This document shows positions 27,501 through 35,487 of a stretch of DNA of 64,000 nucleotides, piece by piece (within the stretch, counting starts at the first letter, position 1; every line of letters begins with the position of its first letter). Source of the DNA: Hyphomicrobiales bacterium (lineage in GTDB: Bacteria; Pseudomonadota; Alphaproteobacteria; Rhizobiales; Rhizobiaceae). Made by a program: the position numbers and the translations under genes. The stretch is taken from NCBI GenBank assembly GCA_900473045.1, contig UCKS01000048.1, forward strand, positions 39,277-103,276, in the 5' to 3' direction. Under the pieces are notes generated by a model that saw only the letters and a program-made list of their open reading frames with translations, had not been told where the DNA came from and made no database searches.

Positions 27501-28246
27501 CCTCGCGGGTGAAAGCCGGCAATCTCTACGTCAACCGCAATATCATCGGTGCTGTCGTCGGTGTCCAGCCGTTTGGGGGACGTGGCCTGTCCGGCACCGG
27601 CCCGAAGGCCGGCGGCCCGCTCTATCTCGGCCGCCTCGTCACCACGCCACCGGTGCCGCCGCAGCACAGCTCGGTTCATACCGATCAGGTCCTGCTCGAT
27701 TTTGCCAAGTGGCTGGACAGCAAGGGCCTGAGACCCCAGGCGCAGGCGGCCCGCGAAACCGGCAGCCAGTCGGCGCTCGGCCTGACCACCGAGCTTGCCG
27801 GTCCGGTCGGCGAACTCAACCTCTATGCCCTGCATCCGCGTGGAAAAATCCTGCTGGTGCCACAGACTGCCGATGGCCTTTACCGCCAGCTTGCCGCCGT
27901 CTTTGCAACGGGCAACATTGCCGTCGTCGACACTGCATCCGGCCTCAAGGAAGCGCTGGCATCGCTGCCTGCAACAGTCGCCGCCCGCGTCTCCTTCACC
28001 GCCGACTGGCGGATGGACGTGCCCTTTGCCGGTGCCCTGATCGAAGGCGAGGCGGAGCGCATCCGCGCCGTCAACAAGCAGATCGCCACCCTTCCCGGCC
28101 CACTGGTCCTGGTCCAGGCAGCATCCACAGTCGAACTTGGCAAGAACCCCGACGCCTATTGCCTCCACTGGCTGCTCGAAGAAGTCTCCACCAGCGTCAA
28201 CACGGCGGCAGCCGGCGGCAATGCCAGCCTGATGTCGATCGGGTAA
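24551..28246 (+). CDS. putA: Bifunctional proline dehydrogenase / L-glutamate-gamma-semialdehyde dehydrogenase
   Basis: Oxidises proline to glutamate in two channelled steps, passing electrons from FAD to quinone and then to NAD+. The 1231 residues comprise a PRODH barrel at about 170-500 (ISIKLSALHPRY, RLVKGAYWDAEIKRAQ, EFQCLHGMGEPLYDEV, PVGTHETLLAYLVRRLLENG) and an aldehyde dehydrogenase at about 620-1020 (ISPWNFPLAIFSGQIAAAL, ETGGQNAMIVDSSA, nucleophile Cys842 in AGQRCSALR). A C-terminal domain of about 200 residues resembles that of long PutA proteins. No N-terminal ribbon-helix-helix is seen, so it should not repress its own gene. No Lrp-type putR is adjacent. Confidence 0.96.
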   Translation: MSLPQPQNTTDTPTAPFSHFAPPIAEQTALRQAITAAYRRPETECLPPLMTAATLPDDIRARAKTTARKLIIALRAKHKGSGVEGLVHEYSLSSQEGVALMCLAEALLRIPDTATRDALIRDKIADGDWRSHIGGGRSLFVNAATWGLVVTGKLTSTVNDRSLSAALTRLIARAGEPVIRRGVDMAMRMMGEQFVTGETIDEALKRSRPLEAKGFGYSYDMLGEAATTAADAKRYYADYENAIHAIGKASNGRGIYEGPGISIKLSALHPRYVRAQSARVMAELLPKVKALALIAKSYDIGLNIDAEEADRLELSLDLLEALRLDPALSGWNGMGFVVQAYGKRCPFVLDFIIDLARRAKHRMMVRLVKGAYWDAEIKRAQIDGLDGFPVYTRKIYTDISYIACARKLLDATDVIFPQFATHNAQSLATIYEMAGPDFKVGKYEFQCLHGMGEPLYDEVVGKANLDRPCRIYAPVGTHETLLAYLVRRLLENGANSSFVNRIADPAVSIDELIADPVDTVRAMPVMGAQHEQIKAPVDLYAGRANSAGLDLSNETSLSMLSDALKASAAIDWTAAPHLCAEALRGESRPVLNPGDHRDVVGSVIETAEDDARRAVEIAGAEGAKWSAVSPTERAQCLVRAADLMQARMPTLLGLIVREAGKSLPNAIAEVREAIDFLRYYAEQATRTLGPAHQALGPIVCISPWNFPLAIFSGQIAAALVAGNPVLAKPAEETPLIAAEGVRILHEAGIPAEALQLLPGDGRVGAALVGAPNIAGVMFTGSTEVARLIQAQLADRLSASGKPIPLIAETGGQNAMIVDSSALAEQVVGDVIASAFDSAGQRCSALRVLCLQDDVADRVLTMLKGALHELDIGRTDRLAVDVGPVITAEAKGIIEKHVEAMRGIGAKVEQIALPPATAEGTFVPPTIIELKQLSDLKREVFGPVLHVLRYERDDLDRLIDDINATGYGLTFGLHTRLDETIAHVTSRVKAGNLYVNRNIIGAVVGVQPFGGRGLSGTGPKAGGPLYLGRLVTTPPVPPQHSSVHTDQVLLDFAKWLDSKGLRPQAQAARETGSQSALGLTTELAGPVGELNLYALHPRGKILLVPQTADGLYRQLAAVFATGNIAVVDTASGLKEALASLPATVAARVSFTADWRMDVPFAGALIEGEAERIRAVNKQIATLPGPLVLVQAASTVELGKNPDAYCLHWLLEEVSTSVNTAAAGGNASLMSIG

Positions 28247-28290
28247 GATCGTCCGGGGTGGGTGTTGGATCTGCGAAGCGCCACTCCATC

Positions 28291-28434
28291 CCTCCCGTCA
28301 TCCTCGCCCTTGTGGCGGGCATCCAGCGGCGGCGCGTCTGCGGCAAAGACTCATACTTCCGCCAGGAAAATGGCTCTCCCACCGCGCAGACGCGCGGTGA
28401 CTGGATGCCCGCCACAGGGGCGAGCATGACGGAG
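28291..28434. repeat. Mosaic palindromic intergenic repeat, copy B
   Basis: Arms TCATCCTCGCCCTTGTGGCG and CGCCACAGGGGCGAGCATGA enclose a different core (GCGTCTGCGG ... GCAGACGCGC) from copies A, C and D. It is directly downstream of putA and before yigZ. Confidence 0.85.
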
Positions 28435-28513
28435 ATTCGGGACCGTGCCACCGGAAACGACCCCTTGGCACCACACCACCCGATGCGCTATCACCGCGCA
28501 AACGGGCCGGCCA

Positions 28514-29098
28514 ATGTTCACGCTTCAACGCATCGAAACCCACACGCAGGAGATCAAGAAGAGCCGGTTTCTCGCGGTCTGCGGCCCCGTTTCCAGCGAA
28601 CAGGCAGCAAAAGACTTCATCGCCGAACAGTCCGACCTGACGGCCAACCACAATTGCTGGGCTTTCCGCATCGGCCAGACCTACCGTTTCAACGATGATG
28701 GCGAACCGAGCGGCACGGCCGGCAAACCGATCCTTCAGGCGATTGACGGCCAGTCGCTCGATCATATCGCCGTCGTCGTCACACGCTGGTTCGGCGGCAC
28801 GCTGCTCGGCAGCGGCGGCCTGATCCGCGCCTACGGCGGCACGGCAGCGATCTGCCTGCGCGCCGCCGAAAAAATCGAGGTCATCGAGACGGTCGAAGCC
28901 ACCGTCGATTGCGACTTTTCCGATCTGGCCCTGATCAAGGCCCGGCTCGGCGGGTTGGGCGTGACGATCCGCTCGGAAGCGTTTACCGGCACCGGCGCCA
29001 GCCTGAGCTTGCAAATCCCCAGGGATGCGGCGCAGACGGCGGCCGGGCTGATCCTCGACCTCAGCCGCGGCCGGGCCGTTCTCCGCTTGGACGATTGA
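28514..29098 (+). CDS. YigZ/IMPACT-family protein
   Basis: A 194-residue member of the UPF0029/IMPACT family. The diagnostic core is ANHNCWAFRIG, then DDGEPSGTAGKPIL and VTRWFGGTLLGSGGLIRAYG (residues 40-115), followed by a C-terminal ferredoxin-like DUF1949 region. The bacterial role is poorly known; the eukaryotic homologue affects translation control. The ATG at 28514 was chosen because the conserved N-terminus (TLQRIETHTQEIKKSRF) follows it at once; the frame upstream runs into the repeat. Confidence 0.9.
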   Translation: MFTLQRIETHTQEIKKSRFLAVCGPVSSEQAAKDFIAEQSDLTANHNCWAFRIGQTYRFNDDGEPSGTAGKPILQAIDGQSLDHIAVVVTRWFGGTLLGSGGLIRAYGGTAAICLRAAEKIEVIETVEATVDCDFSDLALIKARLGGLGVTIRSEAFTGTGASLSLQIPRDAAQTAAGLILDLSRGRAVLRLDD

Positions 29099-29292
29099 CG
29101 GATACCGCTTCAACGTGCTTTCGATAACGCGTTGAAAACAAGAATTATTTTTCCTCCTATCCGATCTTGCCGGAAGATTGGCTGCTGGCCAGCCTGTCAT
29201 ATTCGGAATAGAAACAGCGGGTAAACGGAGTTTTCCCGCTCGACGAAGCGGAATTGAAGGGGCGGCGTGCGCCGTCCGGCGAGGATGAAACC

Positions 29293-30279
29293 ATGAAAAA
29301 CAGAACGTTGGGGCGCACAGGCGCTGCCATTTCCGAAATCGGCTTCGGCGCCTGGCAGATCGGCGGCGCCTGGGGCGATGTTTCCGAGGACGACGGCAAG
29401 CGCGCGCTAAATGCGACGCTCGATGCCGGCGTGACCTTCGTCGATACCGCCGATGTCTATGGCGACGGCCGCTCGGAAAAGATCATCGCGTCCGTCTTGA
29501 AGGAACGCGGCGGCGAAAAACCCTTCGTTGCCACCAAGGCCGGCCGCCGGCTGAATCCGCATGTGGCCGACGGTTACACCGCTGCCAATATCGAAGCCTT
29601 CATCGACCGGAGCCTGACCAATCTCGGCGTCGAGACGCTCGACCTCGTGCAGCTTCACTGCCCGCCGACCGAAGTGTTCTACCGGCCGGAGATGTTCGGC
29701 GCACTGGACGATCTCACCGTCAAGGGCAAGATCCGCAACTACGGCGTCTCGGTGTCCAATGTCGAGGAAGCTCTGAAGGCGATCGAGTATCCGGGCGTCG
29801 CAACCATCCAGATCATCTACAACATCTTCCGCCAGCGCCCGCATGACCTGTTCTTCGAGCAGGCGCAGAAGAAAAATGTCGGCATCATCGTGCGCGTGCC
29901 GCTGGCGTCTGGCCTCTTGTCCGGCAAGATCACTGCCGATACCAAGTTTGCCGATGACGATCATCGCACGTTCAACCGCAACGGCGAGTTCTTCGATGTC
30001 GGCGAAACCTTTGCCGGCGTGCCGCTGGATGTGGCGATCGAGGCCGTCGAACAGGTCCGGCCGCTGGTGCCACAGGGCGCGTCGATGGCGCAGTTCGCGC
30101 TGGCCTGGATCCTTCAGAGCAAGGCCGTGTCCGTCGTCATTCCAGGCGCCCGCAACGCGGCGCAGGCCAAGGCCAATGCCGCGGCAAGCGAACTGACTGC
30201 GATCCCAGCCGAAACGCTGGCAGCCCTTGCCGATGTCTATGAGCGCCTGATCAAGGTTCACGTTCACCAGAAATGGTAA
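29293..30279 (+). CDS. Aldo/keto reductase
   Basis: A 328-residue NADPH-dependent TIM-barrel reductase of the general AKR group. The catalytic tetrad is visible: Asp and Tyr in FVDTADVYGDG (about residues 45-55), Lys in VATKAGRR (about 80) and His in VQLHCPPTE (about 122). The C-terminal cofactor loop is VVIPGARNAAQAKAN. The start is the ATG at 29293 behind GGCGAGG. The substrate is unknown. It is single-gene, 194 bp after yigZ. Confidence 0.9.
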   Translation: MKNRTLGRTGAAISEIGFGAWQIGGAWGDVSEDDGKRALNATLDAGVTFVDTADVYGDGRSEKIIASVLKERGGEKPFVATKAGRRLNPHVADGYTAANIEAFIDRSLTNLGVETLDLVQLHCPPTEVFYRPEMFGALDDLTVKGKIRNYGVSVSNVEEALKAIEYPGVATIQIIYNIFRQRPHDLFFEQAQKKNVGIIVRVPLASGLLSGKITADTKFADDDHRTFNRNGEFFDVGETFAGVPLDVAIEAVEQVRPLVPQGASMAQFALAWILQSKAVSVVIPGARNAAQAKANAAASELTAIPAETLAALADVYERLIKVHVHQKW

Positions 30280-30443
30280 AAGCCAATGCCGCGCCGGTTC
30301 TTCCGGCGCGGCACGCTTATGCTGATTGGAGTTCTCCCAAGCAGGTTTTGGCAATCGCACCAGAGACGAAACAGTTTTTTCCGGTTATAGCGGCCCTGCC
30401 GGAACGTATGATCGCCCGGTCAGCAACGACACCGGAGAACACC

Positions 30444-30686
30444 ATGGCGTTTGATCCCATCAAGGCACTTACCAACTATTCGGATGCGGAGTGCACGGTA
30501 CAGTTCTTGATTGCCGGCGCTGCGGCCTCAGTCTTTCCGTCGCTGGAAGCAGCCGTAATCTTTGCCCGCGAAAACGGCGCCGGCTGGAAAGACGTCGAGA
30601 TTACCGTGCATCTCGACCGCGAAGACATCGTCTACGCGACGGGAAAAACCCGCACCCTGATCGAAGCTCTGCGGCAGAAGAAATAA
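30444..30686 (+). CDS. Small conserved-looking hypothetical protein
   Basis: An 80-residue soluble alpha/beta protein with no family I recognise. The start at ATG 30444 follows CCGGAGAACACC, a good Shine-Dalgarno at proper spacing. Upstream in-frame codons are poor in protein-like features. Codon use is strongly GC3-biased like the neighbours, which supports a real gene. It converges on the GNAT gene. Confidence 0.6.
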   Translation: MAFDPIKALTNYSDAECTVQFLIAGAAASVFPSLEAAVIFARENGAGWKDVEITVHLDREDIVYATGKTRTLIEALRQKK

Positions 30687-30738
30687 CCCCGCATGATCGG
30701 CCAAGCGGGCGTGGCGGCAAACAGCAGCTGCGCCGCTG

Positions 30739-31170
30739 TTACTTGAGCGGGATCAATCCCGCATCCGTTTGGGTAAAACCGCAAGCGTCGAAATAGAACG
30801 GGCGGAGGTCGGGATCGAAATCGACATGAAGCCACTCGCAACCGGCTTCCCGCGCGCGTTCAGTCGCCTCTTTTATCAACTCTGTCGCAAGACCCCGCCG
30901 CCTCGATGCAGCCGTTATCATCGTGTCCAGAACGAAGGCGTGGACGCCTCCATCCCAAGCGACGTTGACGAACCCGATGAGCTTCCCCGATCGCCGCAGA
31001 CAGACCCAGCCCAAGCTGAAGTGATTGACCTGGGTCCACCAATCATCCTCGAACAAACGATGCTCGAAGCACTCCGCATGCAGCAAGTTGACTTCGCCGT
31101 TCTCAAATGGACCCCGCCACTCGGTGATCACCGGCGGTTCGCTTGAGTCATCATAGAGAGCTGAATTCAT
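30739..31170 (-). CDS. GNAT-family N-acetyltransferase
   Basis: A 143-residue single-domain acetyltransferase. Motif A, which binds acetyl-CoA, is AASRRRGLATELIKEAT near residues 86-102, preceded by the beta-4 strand VHAFVLDTMI. The end has the usual FYFDACGF motif B. The substrate is unknown. It is monocistronic, with the tRNA gene upstream on the same strand. Confidence 0.88.
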   Translation of the reverse strand: MNSALYDDSSEPPVITEWRGPFENGEVNLLHAECFEHRLFEDDWWTQVNHFSLGWVCLRRSGKLIGFVNVAWDGGVHAFVLDTMITAASRRRGLATELIKEATERAREAGCEWLHVDFDPDLRPFYFDACGFTQTDAGLIPLK

Positions 31171-31316
31171 ATCGACGGAAACTCATCAGCGCAGCGCGTG
31201 AGATCACGGACGATAACGTTCAGATCACGGGACCGCAGTTGAAATTGCTATAACCTTCGCCCTCGCTTCAAGCAAGGCAATCAGTGGCGTTTGTCGTTGA
31301 TATTTCTGTAGAAAAA

Positions 31317-31393
31317 TGGTGCACCCGGAACGATTCGAACGTCCGACCCTCAGATTCGTAGTCTGATGCTCTATCCAGCTGAGCTACGGGTGC
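31317..31393 (-). tRNA. tRNA-Arg (anticodon ACG)
   Basis: The minus strand folds into a full cloverleaf: acceptor GCACCCG/CGGGTGC, D arm GCTC-AGCTGGATA-GAGC, anticodon arm TCAGA-CTACGAA-TCTGA, and T arm with loop TTCGAAT, ending in discriminator A and an encoded CCA. The loop CTACGAA gives anticodon ACG, which reads CGN arginine codons after A34 deamination to inosine by TadA. Confidence 0.96.
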
Positions 31394-31592
31394 TTCCTGC
31401 TGCGGCGTTAACCGCTTGCGTGGCGATCCTCTAAAACGTCCAACAGGGGAATGCAAGCGAATTTCGGCAGAAAATTTCTTTTTTGATGAAACTCACCGCT
31501 TATATCCTTGAAACTGTGGACGGATTTCAGCCGCGAAGCCCTTTCGCAGCGCCGTTTCACGCGCATCGGCGCCCGATTTGAAAAATCTGCGA

Positions 31593-33089
31593 TCAGCGTC
31601 TGGCCTTCGAGCGGAAGGCATCGAGCGGCACAGGTCGGTCTGGCAATTCGATCCTGAACAGCGTGCCCGGCGTCGGCTTTTCCACCAGCGCGATGGTGCC
31701 GCCATGGGCGAGTACCAGTTCGCGGGCGATAGCCAGCCCGAGACCGGTGCCGCCGGAGCGCGCGGAGCCCCTGAAGGCGGCAAACAGGTTTTCCCGTGCC
31801 TTGGGTGGCATGCCGGGGCCGGTATCATCGACGGAGATGCTGACGACGCTGCCGGTGCGCAGCGCCGAAACGCTGATCAGACGGGCAGCCCCGCTGTCGC
31901 TCTGGTCGTTCATCAGGGCCTGGACCGCGTTGCGGCAGATATTGTGGACGACGCGGAACAGCTGCTCGCTATCGGCATCGACCTGCAGGCCATCGGGGAT
32001 CTGGATCTGGAACTCGATCCCGGTGTTCGGGTCGATCGCCAGCATTTCGCCGACATCGCTCACCAAGGGGCGCAACTCGACGAATCGCCGATGGGGGTCC
32101 GGTTCGGTCGTTCGGCCGTAGGACAGAACCTCGGTCGTATAGCCGACGGCGCGGTCGATGGTGCGCAACAGCGTCGGAGCGAAACGCTTGACGATCGGAT
32201 CGTCGACATCGGCAAGGCGGTCGGAGATCAGCTGCGCCGACGCCAGGATGTTGCGCATGTCGTGATTGATCTTCGACACGGCAAGGCCGAGATCGGCGAG
32301 ATTCTTCTGCTGTTTCAGCGTTTTCTGCAGCTGTTGCTGCATGGCCGACAGGTGCTGGCCGGCAATGGAGAGTTCGTCGCGGCCTGGTGCCGGTTCCAGC
32401 ACACGGGCGGGATCGGACGGCGCGATCGCAAACTCCTGCATGTTGGTGGTCATCCGGCGGATCGGCGCGATCATCAGCCGGTTGATGGCGAGAAAGATCA
32501 GCGCCGCCGTAAACAAGGAGATGACCAGTGACAGGAAGAAGACATTGCGTGAATAGACCAGCATCGCCTTGCGCAGGCTCGCATCCGCCATCACCACTTC
32601 GATGATCGCATCGCTTTCACCGATCGGGCCATAGATACGAATGATCTTGTCACCGCCGAACAGCAGCGTATCGAAGGCATCGCGAATGGCGGCGATCGGG
32701 GTCATCGCGGCAACGTCGTACTGCGCGTCGATTTCCGGCGGCATGTCCACCGCCGCGATCAGCCGCGATTCATCCTTGCGCCGGAGAACGATGGCCTTGG
32801 TCCCGGTTGCCATCAGGGTTTCTTCCTGCAGCGGCCGCGACAGTTGCACGTCCTGCAGGCCATCGACCACGACACCGGCGGCGGCGGCCGTGTTCAGCCT
32901 GTCTTCCATCCAGCGGATGCGCATATTGGCCACGGACGGCACGAAGATCAGCACTTCGGCCAGCATGACGAAGATGACGGTCAAAAACAGCAGCTTGCCG
33001 GACAGGCCGCGAAAAAAGCCTGCGCGGGCCGGCTGCCTCTGAAGGGCCGTGGTTTCGGTCAGTTCTGCCGTCATGTCATAGAATTCCAT
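31593..33089 (-). CDS. Membrane sensor histidine kinase
   Basis: The 498 residues comprise a first membrane helix (about 30-52), a periplasmic sensing region of about 130 residues, a second helix (about 187-207), a HAMP-like linker (IAPIRRMTTN), a dimerisation helix with the phospho-accepting His in LAVSKINHDMRNILASAQ, and an ATPase domain with N box HNICRNAVQAL, G1 DDTGPGMP and G2 GGTGLGLAIA. No response regulator is nearby. The ATG lies four bases after the stop of the upstream oxidoreductase gene, so the kinase is expressed with it, suggesting a sensed redox or membrane signal. Confidence 0.92.
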   Translation of the reverse strand: MEFYDMTAELTETTALQRQPARAGFFRGLSGKLLFLTVIFVMLAEVLIFVPSVANMRIRWMEDRLNTAAAAGVVVDGLQDVQLSRPLQEETLMATGTKAIVLRRKDESRLIAAVDMPPEIDAQYDVAAMTPIAAIRDAFDTLLFGGDKIIRIYGPIGESDAIIEVVMADASLRKAMLVYSRNVFFLSLVISLFTAALIFLAINRLMIAPIRRMTTNMQEFAIAPSDPARVLEPAPGRDELSIAGQHLSAMQQQLQKTLKQQKNLADLGLAVSKINHDMRNILASAQLISDRLADVDDPIVKRFAPTLLRTIDRAVGYTTEVLSYGRTTEPDPHRRFVELRPLVSDVGEMLAIDPNTGIEFQIQIPDGLQVDADSEQLFRVVHNICRNAVQALMNDQSDSGAARLISVSALRTGSVVSISVDDTGPGMPPKARENLFAAFRGSARSGGTGLGLAIARELVLAHGGTIALVEKPTPGTLFRIELPDRPVPLDAFRSKARR

Positions 33090-33093
33090 CGTC

Positions 33094-34536
33094 TCAGCCG
33101 AAACGTCTGAGCAAACGGATGATGGCCCGGACGAACGGCGTGCGTGTCAGGGGCGTATAATAGGCGATGACGGCCCGTTTTCCAATCTCCGTCATGGCCG
33201 GATAGGGCACGATGGCGTTGCGTATCTGGGACAGGCTCTGACCGTTGGAAATAATGACCGACCACATGGTGATCATTTCGGCTGCTCCGGCTCCCGCGAT
33301 ACCGGCCCCGAGGACCTTTCCACGCTTGCCGACAATGATCTTGATCAGGCCAGCCGTGCTGCGTTCCGCTTGCGCCCGATCGTTGTCCGCATAGGACCAG
33401 CGCAGAACTTCGACCTTGCCATAGCGGGCACGCGCCTCGTCTTCTGCAAGGCCGACGGAGGCGATCTCCGGATCGGTGAAGGTGGCACGCGGAACGATGT
33501 CGCGGTTTTCCCGGGCCGGTAACCTGAACAGGATTTCGCGCAGCACCAGCGAGGCGTGATAATTGGCCGCATGGGTGAATTGCAGCCCGCCGGCCGCATC
33601 GCCGATCGCGTAAGCCCTGCGGTTTTGCGTGCGCAGGCTGCGATCGACAGCGATGCCGGTGGCCGTCACGGCAATGTCCGCGCTCTCGAGACCCAGCCCG
33701 GACGTATTGCCCTTTTTTCCCGTGGCAACCAGCAAGGCGCTACCGGTGATGATGACCGGCCCAGCCTGTGTTTCGCAGTGCAGGCGCTGGCCCGTTGCCG
33801 TTCTCTCGACAGACAGCACCCGGCTATGTTCGAAAATATCGATACCTTCGCCGCGCAGCCGGTCAAGGACGATGCCCGCCAGCTCGGGATCCTCCTTGGC
33901 CAGCGCTCCTCCCGCATCAACGACGGTTACCTTCGCCCCCAGCCGCCGGTGCGCCTGCGCCATCTCCAATCCGACCGGCCCGGCGCCGATGATGACAAGA
34001 TGCTGTGGCAGGCTCCTGAGATCGAACAGGGTTTCGTTGGTGAGGTAATCGACATCGGCAAGGCCGGGGATCGGCGGAATGACCGTCGAGGATCCCGTGG
34101 CGATGACGAAACGGCGCGCGCGGATGGTAAAGCCGCCGGCGGTCACCGTGTCCGGATCGGTAAACCGGGCATCGGCGCGGATGACCTCCACCCCCATGGC
34201 GGTGAAGCGCTCTCCCGAATCGTTCGGCGCGATCGCATCGATCACCGAACGCACATGCGCCTGGACCTTTTCGAAATCGATCACCGGTTCACCGGCGATC
34301 ACCCCGAATTCGGCCGCCTTGCGCACCGCATGCGCATGCTTTGCTGCCGCAATCAGCGCCTTGGAGGGCACGCAGCCGGTGTTCAGGCATTCGCCGCCCA
34401 TCCGGCCGCGCTCGATCAGCACGACCGGCACGCCGAAGGCTGCTGCACCTGCCGCGACCGAAAGGCCTGCGGAGCCTGCGCCGATCACACAAATATCGGG
34501 GGAAAGAATCGTTGCCACGCCGTCAGTCTTGTCCAC
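33094..34536 (-). CDS. FAD-dependent pyridine nucleotide-disulfide oxidoreductase (mercuric-reductase-like)
   Basis: A 480-residue flavoenzyme. Its FAD-binding Rossmann motif is ICVIGAGSAGLSVAAG, the redox disulfide is GGECLNTGCVPSKAL, a second nucleotide motif is VIIGAGPVGLEMAQAHRRLG, and a C-terminal dimer domain follows. It lacks the HMA domain and C-terminal cysteine pair of true MerA and lacks lipoamide-dehydrogenase context, so its substrate is open. The likely start is GTG at 34536, which overlaps the TVP38 gene by 14 bases and has AGGCGG upstream; no ATG fits the conserved N-terminus. It forms an operon with TVP38 and the kinase. Confidence 0.88.
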   Translation of the reverse strand: MDKTDGVATILSPDICVIGAGSAGLSVAAGAAAFGVPVVLIERGRMGGECLNTGCVPSKALIAAAKHAHAVRKAAEFGVIAGEPVIDFEKVQAHVRSVIDAIAPNDSGERFTAMGVEVIRADARFTDPDTVTAGGFTIRARRFVIATGSSTVIPPIPGLADVDYLTNETLFDLRSLPQHLVIIGAGPVGLEMAQAHRRLGAKVTVVDAGGALAKEDPELAGIVLDRLRGEGIDIFEHSRVLSVERTATGQRLHCETQAGPVIITGSALLVATGKKGNTSGLGLESADIAVTATGIAVDRSLRTQNRRAYAIGDAAGGLQFTHAANYHASLVLREILFRLPARENRDIVPRATFTDPEIASVGLAEDEARARYGKVEVLRWSYADNDRAQAERSTAGLIKIIVGKRGKVLGAGIAGAGAAEMITMWSVIISNGQSLSQIRNAIVPYPAMTEIGKRAVIAYYTPLTRTPFVRAIIRLLRRFG

Positions 34537-35341
34537 GATCACCCGCCGCCTGCCGTTTTTCGCGAGCAAATTGCACGAGAAGCGGCAACGCGGCAATGAC
34601 GGCGAGCGCCACGAAGGCAAAGGTCAGCTTTGGTGTCAGGAAATCGGACAGTTGCAGCAACCTTCCGTGTTCGGCCGCATCGCCGATCGCCTCCTCAAAG
34701 CCGCAGCCAAGCCATGTATAAACGAACGTGCCCGGGATGATGCCGACCACGGTGGCCAGCGCAAAGGTCCGCAGGCTGACAGCGAAGAAGGCGGGGGCGA
34801 TATTGACGATGAAAAACGGAAACATCGGCGCAAGACGCAGCACCAGCAGGTAACTGAAGGCGTTGCGGCTGAAGCCGGCCGAAAACCGGTTGAGAAACGG
34901 CCCGGCCCTTCGCCTAAGAATATCGCCGAATACCGTGCGTGCCCCGGCAAACAGAAGACAGGAGCCGATGGTGGCGGCAATGACGACGAGGACGCCACCC
35001 ATCAGCCAGCCGAACAGGAAGCCGGCAAAGATCGTCAGCACCGAAGCCGCCGGAACCGACAGCGCCACGACGGCGGCATAGACGACAAAAAACAGCGCCC
35101 CGGCCCGCAACGGATAGCGTTCCACCATATCCAGCAGCATCTCGCGCTGATCCGCCAGCCAGCCGAGCGTCACGTAGCGGTGCCACCCCAGCCCGTAGGC
35201 AACGGCAAGGCCTGCTGCCAGCAGGAGAAGCGGCGCCATGCGCAGCGCCAGCGGCTGCCCCGCCGGTTCGCCCTCTCTTGCTGTGGTTTCCCGGCGGCCT
35301 TCCACTGTCAGCTGCTGCCTCTCGCGCTCGTTGTGTTCCAT
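34523..35341 (-). CDS. TVP38/TMEM64 (DedA-like) membrane protein
   Basis: A 272-residue inner-membrane protein with a hydrophilic 35-residue start and about six helices. The SNARE-associated/VTT domain is seen in AASVLTIFAGFLFGWLMGG near residue 100 and in LRLAPMFPFFIVNIAPAFF near 165, the re-entrant motif typical of TVP38 and DedA proteins, now thought to move lipids across membranes. It is the first gene of the three-gene operon with the oxidoreductase and kinase. Confidence 0.88.
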   Translation of the reverse strand: MEHNERERQQLTVEGRRETTAREGEPAGQPLALRMAPLLLLAAGLAVAYGLGWHRYVTLGWLADQREMLLDMVERYPLRAGALFFVVYAAVVALSVPAASVLTIFAGFLFGWLMGGVLVVIAATIGSCLLFAGARTVFGDILRRRAGPFLNRFSAGFSRNAFSYLLVLRLAPMFPFFIVNIAPAFFAVSLRTFALATVVGIIPGTFVYTWLGCGFEEAIGDAAEHGRLLQLSDFLTPKLTFAFVALAVIAALPLLVQFAREKRQAAGDRGQD

Positions 35342-35420
35342 TGCCCAGCATTAGAAGGAAAGGACTGCCCGGACCAATAACGAATGATCGCGATCAAAAA
35401 CGTCGCCGTGATCGAAACGC

Positions 35421-35458
35421 AAAAAAATCCCGCAGCGATACTGGATCGCTGCGGGATT
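35421..35458 (-). terminator. Rho-independent terminator of the chemoreceptor gene
   Basis: A perfect 14-bp stem (35426-35439 with 35445-35458) and 5-nt loop are followed on the minus strand by seven T. It lies 29 bp after the chemoreceptor stop. Confidence 0.92.
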
Positions 35459-35487
35459 GCTGTTCAAGTCCGATCCGCTCTGAAGGA

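Noticed and set aside
31317..31393. Integration site with a genomic island at tRNA-Arg
   Set aside because: No integrase and no direct repeat of the tRNA 3' end seen nearby; flanking genes look like ordinary chromosome.
33094..34536. Mercuric reductase (mer operon)
   Set aside because: No HMA domain, no terminal cysteine pair and no merR/T/P genes.
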